A DNA stretch of 64,000 bases from contig NC_080042.1 of the NCBI RefSeq assembly GCF_012489685.1, positions 23,264,150 through 23,328,149 on the forward strand, written 5' to 3'. Both the position numbers and the translations under genes were made by a program. Position 1 is the stretch's first letter, and each line of letters starts with the position of its first letter. Below, one piece after another: positions 57,902-64,000 of this stretch. This DNA comes from Lotus japonicus. Taxonomy: Eukaryota; Streptophyta; Magnoliopsida; Fabales; Fabaceae. The notes beneath the pieces are model-generated. The model was not told the origin of the DNA, made no database searches, and was given only the letters and a program-made list of their open reading frames with translations.

Positions 57902-58243
57902 ATGGCATCATACAGAACGACATTAGAAGAGCTCAGAAGGAAGGCTTTTGAGGAAGATATGTTCCTCAATATTAGGCATCCCGATGGTACAAAAACCATA
58001 CAAGAGCTGACGAAGACACTGCTGGAAGAAGATCTTGGTCCAGAGATGGAGAAAGATCTGAAGGAGTTCCTCTGCTTCGTGGAGGAGATTCAGGGGCTTT
58101 GCCAGCGGGAGCTGAATCTGCTGGAAGAGAAGGAGACTGTGGAAAAGAGACTTAAGACGACAGAAGATAGTCTAGAGAGAGAGGAGCTGAGCATCAGACT
58201 CGGCAACATAGAGTATACACTGGATCGTCTGGAGAAGGAATGA
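57902..58243 (+). CDS. Antisense ORF in the Sirevirus 3' region, charged helical protein
   Basis: A plus-strand frame of 113 residues, opposite to the element's genes, located between the envelope-like stop and the 3' LTR. The start MASYRTTLEELRRKAFEEDM at 57902 is preferred over the in-frame ATG at 57827 because AAAAAAATGGC is a better plant context. It contains NIRHPDGTKTIQELTKTLLE, then DLGPEMEKDLKEFLCFVEEI and a Leu/Glu/Lys-rich heptad-like end (REELSIRLGNIEYTLDRLEK) predicted to be coiled coil. Codon use is coding-like, with no low-complexity bias. CTATAAGAAAAG at about 57834 could be a TATA box. I do not know a named family. Function unknown. Confidence 0.5.
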   Translation: MASYRTTLEELRRKAFEEDMFLNIRHPDGTKTIQELTKTLLEEDLGPEMEKDLKEFLCFVEEIQGLCQRELNLLEEKETVEKRLKTTEDSLEREELSIRLGNIEYTLDRLEKE

Positions 58244-58512
58244 GTGGAGCAGCGCCAAGAATGCAGAAGAATGAGGAAGGATCCTCCATTCTAGATATAG
58301 GGAATAATGTATGATGGAAAGAAGTATGATGTAAACATAGAACAATTATGAATAAACCAGGTTTTGCAAACATATGTGACACAAATATATATAGATATAT
58401 GCATATAGAATCACAAACGAACAAATGAAAATAAGTAATTAAAAAGAATAAACAGAGTTTAACAAAAAGGAAAACAAAGTAAACGAAAGAAGAAAAAGAA
58501 GAGATCCTAAGA
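58244..58512. other. Short spacer between the antisense ORF and the envelope-like ORF
   Basis: AT-rich, convergent spacer. The plus-strand antisense ORF ends at 58243 and the minus-strand envelope-like ORF ends at 58513. No gene seen. Confidence 0.5.
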
Positions 58513-61362
58513 CTAAGGTTTGTCAGTACGGCGCAGAAGTTCCATCATCATTTGCTTCATCTCAATCAGCATGGATTCATGAGTGTCAAGACGTTGTTCC
58601 ATGATGTCGAGTCTGGATGAGCTTGTCTGAGTAGAGCTGGAAGGAACGTTCTGAGCAGCTTGAGGTTCTGGAATGGAAGCAGAAGCAGCAGGAGTAAACA
58701 TAACTGGTGCAAGTCGCTCTGCCTCAGCCTCAGCTTCAAGACGCTCTGCCTCAAGTCTTGCTTGTTCAGCCTTAGCTGCTGCTTGACGTGCAGCTTCTTC
58801 GTCTTGTTCTTTCTTTCTCTGGGCTTCTTCAATGGCTTCAAGAAGCTTGTTTCTCTGTTCTAGTTCGTGAAGAGTCACCCTCCTAGCAAACCTTTGCTTT
58901 GCAGCCTCAATGCTCTGACTGCCCTCTGCATGCAGGAGCTGCAGCATAACGGGAAACTGAGCCACTAGCCAAGTGCTCAAATTGTTCCACTCATCAGCCA
59001 CATTGTCAGCATTCTCACTGAGATCAGTCTGACCGTGCACATTGCGGAGCCTCAAGGAGGCTTCATGATTGAAAATATTGATGCACTCAGAGAGAGATGT
59101 GGGTTGAAGGTGAGTATAGGGAATGATGGAGAGGTTGGGTGCAGGAGAGGCTGGGTGATTGCTGCTATGAGCTTCAGAGGCACCTTGTGGAGAACCAATG
59201 TTAATTATGGGAGCATTGGGTTCAGAGGTTCCACGGTGAGGGTCTGAAGTTTCAACCAGAGGGTGAGGTGATCTAACCGAGGATTGGTTAGACACTGATT
59301 GTTCAGGTTCAGGGTCTGGTTGAATTGGCTCTTGTTGGTCAGGGACAGGGTGAGCTTGTTGGACTAAGGGGTCTGCCTCTTGGATAGGATTGGCCAAGAT
59401 AGGTTCATCTGGGTCAACTAGACGTTCAGGTCTAGGGCCAGGATATTGCCTAGGGCTTGGACATGTAAGGTAATATTCTTCCAAGGCAGATACCTTCTCT
59501 TTCCTAACCTCCATGAATTTTCTAATTGATTCAGAAGTGTTGGAGGGAGGAGAGTCAATCACATTGATGGGGAAGGATACAGGTGTGAAGGCTGATGAAG
59601 AGTCTGTATCCGTGGGTCTGACAGCAGGACGTGCTGATGCTCTGGGAGCAGAGTGATCAGACGTTCTGGGTTGTGGTTCTGTTTGGTTGGGCTCGGTTTG
59701 GTCATGGATGATGGGTTCAGAAGGTAATGGGTCGACTGGAATGGTAAGGAGAGAGGTTGGATCTTCTGACCTAGAGGGTTGGTTCTGAAGCAAATTCCAG
59801 AGAGGTGCTTCAGTAGGAGAAGGTTGAAAGAAGGAAGATCTTGGGGAATGTGGTGGAGAGGTGGTTTGTGCGGCTGGTTGGGTTTCAGGAATAGGAGTGA
59901 GGGGATTTGAAGAGTGTTGGAGTAAGGCAGAAATCGGGAGTGCATAAAATAAATTCAAATCATCATCAGAGGTAAGTGCAGGCTTACTTGTATGTGCTGA
60001 TGATCGAGTCACTCTGGCAGGAGCTTCAGTCCTTCTGACCTCTGCAGCAGCTGGTTCCACCCGAGTAGGCTTCACCACAATTCTGACTTTCTTCTGCTTC
60101 TTCTTTGGAGGACCATCCTCACTATCATCACCATCATCATCAGCAGGCTTGCTCTTCGGTTTCTTGACCAGAGGGACATCAGATTCCTCTGAGGAATCTT
60201 CCAGAACCATCTTCCTCTTGGTTTTCTTCTTTGGAGGAGAAGAATACTCTGGAGCTGGTGGAAGTCTGCTGACAAAATCATCAAGGTCAATCTCGAATCC
60301 TTGAGCCCTGAGGTCTTCAACATAGCATCTGATGGCTTCAGGATGGTCTGCTTGAGTCCACAGAGGGTAGTTATTCAGAGGCATTCTTCTTCCTCTGATC
60401 TCAGAAGATGTGTCTTCATGAGCAGGAGCAATCTTCTTCTGGATTAAGCCCATCTTCTTCAAAGAGTTGGCAGTGAAGACGTCACTGACAATTGTGCTCA
60501 AGTCCTCTGTGCAACCAGCATTGATCAAATCTTGCACCAAGTTGCTTTCAATGAGAAAGTCTGAGAGCAGCCTCCCAAAAGGGATATATTTGATGGCTGA
60601 CTTGATGGAGGCGGTGGTGCGAGACTTCCGGATGCATTCCTTCAAATAGGAGAACAGGAAGTAGGGAAGGCAGATCTTCTCCTTGTCTTGAATGAAGAAC
60701 AGCATCGCCTTCTGGTTGAAGTTGATGTAGTCTGGAGAACTTCCCTTTGGTCGCTGATTGATGCAGTTGAGCAGGATCTTGTGCCAGATCCTGAGTTTGG
60801 GATGAAGGTCCATCACCTTGTAGCTCGTCTTGCCCGGTTTGAAAGTGGTGTACAGGGCCTTGTTGACTATGTCCTTGGTTCTGGGTTTCAGCTTCGATTC
60901 CGTTAGTGAGAACCGATACCCATGAGCAGTTTCTGCACCAAGCAGATTCACGAATGACTTCTCCGTGATGATGATCTTCCTACCCAGTATGTAGGAGACT
61001 ACCTGAGTGTCATCACAATCAGCGTGCTTCCAGAATTCCTTTACTAGCTTCTCATACACCGGTCCTCGAAGTCGATTGAAGTAGTTTCCCCAACCTTGAG
61101 CTTGGACTTCAGGACGAAGATCAAACCCATTAGCAGCCAAGTTGTCGAGGTTGAATCTCCATTCTGCCAGGACTTGGAGTTCCTCAAGAGGAAATACACA
61201 GTGAACGGCACAGCCCCGTTCTGCAATAGGAACAACCTGCTCTTGAGCTTGAGCTTGTTCTTGTGCTGGGTTCTCAGAGCCTTGTTGACCCGTTGCCAAA
61301 CCGACTACCATGTGAGGGAACTGAGGTGCATCTGCAGTAGATCTTCTGGTTTGTCTCACCAT
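58513..61362 (-). CDS. Sirevirus envelope-like ORF
   Basis: An intact frame of about 949 residues from MVRQTRRSTADAP; upstream in-frame ATGs as far as 61518 would add 52 residues, but the later start has a better AAAATGG context. Roughly residues 60-340 form a folded region with WRFNLDNLAANGFDLRPEVQ, YSFVNLLGAE-like and LRIWHKILLNCINQRPKG blocks, seen in plant retroelement envelope-like/transposon proteins. Next come two basic clusters (KKKTKRK near 378, KKKQKKVR near 420), a long Pro/Ser/Thr/Glu-rich region (about 430-760) and a C-terminal coiled coil (about 830-885, EEAARQAAAKAEQARLEAE). Known Sirevirus proteins of this kind have unproven roles. No clear signal peptide or membrane anchor is visible from the chosen start. 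Confidence 0.75.
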   Translation of the reverse strand: MVRQTRRSTADAPQFPHMVVGLATGQQGSENPAQEQAQAQEQVVPIAERGCAVHCVFPLEELQVLAEWRFNLDNLAANGFDLRPEVQAQGWGNYFNRLRGPVYEKLVKEFWKHADCDDTQVVSYILGRKIIITEKSFVNLLGAETAHGYRFSLTESKLKPRTKDIVNKALYTTFKPGKTSYKVMDLHPKLRIWHKILLNCINQRPKGSSPDYINFNQKAMLFFIQDKEKICLPYFLFSYLKECIRKSRTTASIKSAIKYIPFGRLLSDFLIESNLVQDLINAGCTEDLSTIVSDVFTANSLKKMGLIQKKIAPAHEDTSSEIRGRRMPLNNYPLWTQADHPEAIRCYVEDLRAQGFEIDLDDFVSRLPPAPEYSSPPKKKTKRKMVLEDSSEESDVPLVKKPKSKPADDDGDDSEDGPPKKKQKKVRIVVKPTRVEPAAAEVRRTEAPARVTRSSAHTSKPALTSDDDLNLFYALPISALLQHSSNPLTPIPETQPAAQTTSPPHSPRSSFFQPSPTEAPLWNLLQNQPSRSEDPTSLLTIPVDPLPSEPIIHDQTEPNQTEPQPRTSDHSAPRASARPAVRPTDTDSSSAFTPVSFPINVIDSPPSNTSESIRKFMEVRKEKVSALEEYYLTCPSPRQYPGPRPERLVDPDEPILANPIQEADPLVQQAHPVPDQQEPIQPDPEPEQSVSNQSSVRSPHPLVETSDPHRGTSEPNAPIINIGSPQGASEAHSSNHPASPAPNLSIIPYTHLQPTSLSECINIFNHEASLRLRNVHGQTDLSENADNVADEWNNLSTWLVAQFPVMLQLLHAEGSQSIEAAKQRFARRVTLHELEQRNKLLEAIEEAQRKKEQDEEAARQAAAKAEQARLEAERLEAEAEAERLAPVMFTPAASASIPEPQAAQNVPSSSTQTSSSRLDIMEQRLDTHESMLIEMKQMMMELLRRTDKP

Positions 61363-61805
61363 TTTGAAGAGGTTGAGGGTTTGAGGTAGAAGATGAAGTT
61401 TGAAGGATGAGGAGTGATCGAGAGAGAAATCACGAAGGAGGCGGTTTTGAAAAACAGAGAGTGCGAGAGTGAAAACCGGAAGTGAGAGAGAACGTGTGTG
61501 TATAGTGGGTTTTATCAAATAACCGTTGTTGATTCAAAAAGCACTTTAAGATCAACGGTTGAAAATTAAAGATAGATAGTAACAGTAAAATACACAATCA
61601 CACACAGGAGATAAGCATATCTACACGCAATCATAACAGACTGTCACACGGGCACAAGGAACTATGCATCAGAAATTCTGACGCACGTGTTGTTGTCTCA
61701 GCTTCAGAGTCAGTACCAGTGGGCACACACACTCTGATTGAGTTACCTTCTGGACTAGACATCTTCTGATCAAGAAGTATCATAGTCAGAGGTTCTGATC
61801 CATCT
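61363..61805. other. Spacer between pol and the envelope-like ORF
   Basis: About 440 bp with TCAGAG and TTCTGATC words like those in the LTR. No start-codon-bearing gene is supported, although the envelope-like frame stays open to 61518. In Sireviruses the downstream ORF is expressed by read-through or splicing; no clear splice acceptor was identified here. Confidence 0.4.
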
Positions 61806-64000
61806 TCACTCTGGACAAAAGTCCATGCTTAGATTTTTCAGAATAAAATTAAATCTATCTTCAGCTAAGGGCTTTGTAAAGATATCTGCCCATTGATGGT
61901 CAGTATTAACAAACTTCAGAAGAAGTACGCCCTTCTGTACATAATCTCTAATAAAATGATACTTTACCTCAATGTGCTTTGCCCTTGAATGCAAGATAGG
62001 ATTCTTACTCAATGAAATTGCAGCAGTGTTATCACAATAGATTGGGATATTGCTCTCAAGGATCTGATAATCCTCCAGCTGATGTTTCATCCAGAGCATC
62101 TGAGTGCTGCATATTGCTGCTGAGATATATTCTGCCTCTGCAGTTGATAGTGCAATGGTTGATTGCCTCTTGCTTGCCCATGAGACTAGATTGCTTCCCA
62201 GAAATTGACAATTTCCAGAAGTACTTTTTCTCTCTGTTCTATCTCCAGCATAATCAGCATCACAATAACCTGAAAGCTTATACTCTGATGTTTTCTTATA
62301 CATCAAGCCAAGGTTAGTGGTGCCTTTCAGATACCTTAGGATCCTCTTAACAGCGGTTAAGTGAGTTTCCCTTGGATCTGATTGGAAACGAGCACATAAA
62401 TGAACACTAAATAATATGTCTGGCCTAGATGCAGTTAAGTATAGAAGTGAACCTATCATGCCACGATAGAGCTTCTGACATACTTTACCACTTATATCTT
62501 CTTTTTCCAGAATGCATGTTGGATGCATTGGAGTCTTGGCCACTGTAGATTCCAGCATATTGAACTTCTTCAGAAGTTCTTTAGTGTACTTGCTCTGATG
62601 GATATATGTTCCTTCTGGTGTTTGATTAACTTGTATTCCCAGAAAGTACTTTAATTCTCCCATCATACTCATCTAAAATTCAGCCTGCATCATCTCAGAA
62701 AATTCTTTGCATAGAGATTGATTAGCAGAACCAAATATAATATCATCAACATAAATTTGCACAATTAAGATATCATCTTTATAAGTCTTGCAAAAGAGAG
62801 TTGTATCTACTTTACCCCTTACAAACTCATTCTCTAGAAGGAATGAGCTAAGTCTCTCATACCATGCTCTGGGAGCTTGCTTCAGACCGTAGAGTGATTT
62901 CTTCAATTTGAACACATGGTCTGGTTTCTTTTTATCTTCAAAACCTGGGGGTTGATGAACATAGACTTCCTCTGAGATATAACCATTTAGGAAGGCACTC
63001 TTTACGTCCATCTGATGTAGAATTATGTTGTGATTTACTGAGAAAGAGATCAATAGTCTGATTGCCTCCAGTCTAGCTACTGGAGCAAATGTTTCAGTGT
63101 AGTCTATTCCTTCCTGCTGGCTGTAGCCTTGAGCAACTAGCCTTGCCTTGTTTCTGACTACATCTCCTTTCTCATTTAGCTTGTTTCTGAATACCCATTT
63201 CGTTCCAATAACATGGACATTCTCAGGCTTCTTCACTAAGCTCCAAACATCGTTCTTGGAGAATTGATTCAATTCTTCTTCCATGGCCAGAATCCAATCC
63301 TTGTCCTGAAGAGCTTCATCTATGGACTTGGGTTCAATTAAGGACACCAATCCATTCAGACTCAGTAAGGTCTCTTCAGAGGGTCTGAAGGCAGATCTGG
63401 TTCTGACTGGTTCATCTTTGTTGCCCAGAATCAATTCCTTAGGATGAGCTGCAGTGATTCTGCTCTTCTTCAGAGTTTGTGAGTTAGAGGGACCAGCTTC
63501 TTCCTCTGGTTCATCTTCCTCTGGCTCAACTTCCTCTGGAGCTTTGCCTTTGTCAGAAACATTAATGCTTAAATCTGCAAACTTTTCAACTAGCTTTGAC
63601 TGGTCAGAGTCAAGCTTATCATCAAATCTAACATGAATAGATTCTTCAATAGTCTTAGCATCAGTATTATAAAATCTAAAACCTTTAGATCTATCAGAAT
63701 AACCAAGTAATAGACACTTAGAAGACTTAGCATCAAATTTATGCAATCTATCCTTAGTATTGAGAACATAACAAACACAGCCAAAAGGATGAAAATAAGA
63801 AATGTTGGGTTTTATGTTCTTCCACAATTCATAAGGAGTCTTATTCAGAATTGGTCTCACAGAGATTCTATTCTGAATGTAACATGCTGTATTTACTGCC
63901 TCTGCCCAAAAGTGCTTAGCCATGCCAGTTTCTTGGAGCATGGTTCTAGCCATCTCCTGAAGAGTTCTGTTCTTCCTCTCAACAACACCATTTTGTTGAG
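61806..64000 (-). pseudogene. Copia pol: integrase end, reverse transcriptase, RNase H (one in-frame stop, partial)
   Basis: The frame is open at the window edge with [19 protein letters not shown], the end of the integrase core. It continues with the integrase C-terminus ([30 protein letters not shown]), an acidic linker, and RT with [38 protein letters not shown] and the catalytic YVDDIIFGS. RNase H follows with GYCDADYAGDRTERKSTSG, SWASKRQSTIALSTAEAEY, KHIEVKYHFIRD and a stop at 61806-61808. An in-frame TAG at 62673-62675 interrupts RT between MMQAEF and MSMMGELKYF; the family has Glu there, so a single GAG-to-TAG change is likely. The catalytic residues are otherwise intact. Confidence 0.9.

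Larger units (their letters stand above)
55879..64000 (-). mobile_element. Sirevirus-like Copia copy 2 (3' half, continues past the window)
   Basis: Minus-strand order: integrase end/RT/RNase H (64000-61806), envelope-like ORF (61362-58513), a ~1.4-kb 3' region holding an antisense ORF, a purine-rich tract (57106-57094) and the 3' LTR (57092-55879). Pol with an additional envelope-like ORF before the 3' LTR is the Sirevirus layout (SIRE1 type). The LTR abuts the Gypsy LTR at 55878/55879; CAGAG (55874-55878) is the expected 5-bp target copy, whose partner would be outside the window. Confidence 0.85.

Noticed and set aside
59559..59945. 128-codon minus-strand frame and other frames inside the envelope-like ORF
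   Set aside because: Alternative frames of the Pro/Ser-rich region; the long frame is favoured by length and coiled-coil pattern.
1..64000. tRNA, rRNA or riboswitch genes
   Set aside because: No cloverleaf, rRNA core or aptamer sequence was recognised; the TGGTATCAGAGC words are retroelement primer sites.

Overview
The window is nuclear DNA of a flowering plant, most likely a legume. It is AT-rich and intron-bearing, full of nested plant transposons, and carries a Sirevirus-type Copia element whose LTR has the TCAGA/CTTCTG-type repeats common in legumes. The legume assignment is inference. There are no bacterial features, no operons, and I see no rRNA or tRNA gene. Almost every gene-like segment is a transposon component or a host-gene fragment broken by transposons; no complete intact host gene was found.

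Layout. 0.9-4.2 kb: two DNA transposons lie almost back to back (hAT-like with a perfect 8-bp target duplication; Mutator-like with long inverted ends), the second holding a nested Harbinger-like element and a CCN microsatellite. 4.3-4.8 kb: a first exon resembling mRNA export factor RAE1, cut short by a LINE relic. 6-22.5 kb: a local duplication carrying two copies of an unfamiliar gene for a Tyr/Pro/Gln/Ser-rich repeat protein ending in a CaaX-like CSIM box. Both copies are broken, and copy B is split by a 4,225-bp solo LTR flanked by ATAGT. A related LTR-like block fills 17.2-21.8 kb. 23.3-24.5 kb: the last four exons of an Elongator ELP4-like gene, with clean splice sites but no upstream exons.

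25.3-39.6 kb: a Helitron 3' end and helicase tail (itself hit by a foldback insertion), followed by a 13.4-kb higher-order repeat array. About 38 monomers of roughly 193 bp are interrupted by six copies of a 1.1-kb block carrying a dead RNase H-like pseudogene. The array ends in a LINE insertion. 40-42.4 kb: a LINE ORF1 fragment, an isolated array remnant and a short LTR.

42.5-64 kb: a DYW-class PPR gene is broken by a 3.7-kb non-autonomous LTR element (duplication CCTTC). Beyond its N-terminal scrap come three stacked retrotransposons: a truncated Sirevirus-like Copia copy; a Tekay-like chromovirus deletion derivative (gag plus the end of pol) inserted in it; and a second Sirevirus-like copy inserted in the chromovirus LTR and running off the window. 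The second Sirevirus copy has integrase/RT/RNase H with one in-frame stop, a long envelope-like ORF and, antisense to it, an uncharacterised 113-residue charged ORF. The most promising items are that antisense ORF, the CSIM repeat-protein pair, the higher-order array with an exon-like core, and the LTR-PPR fusion frame.
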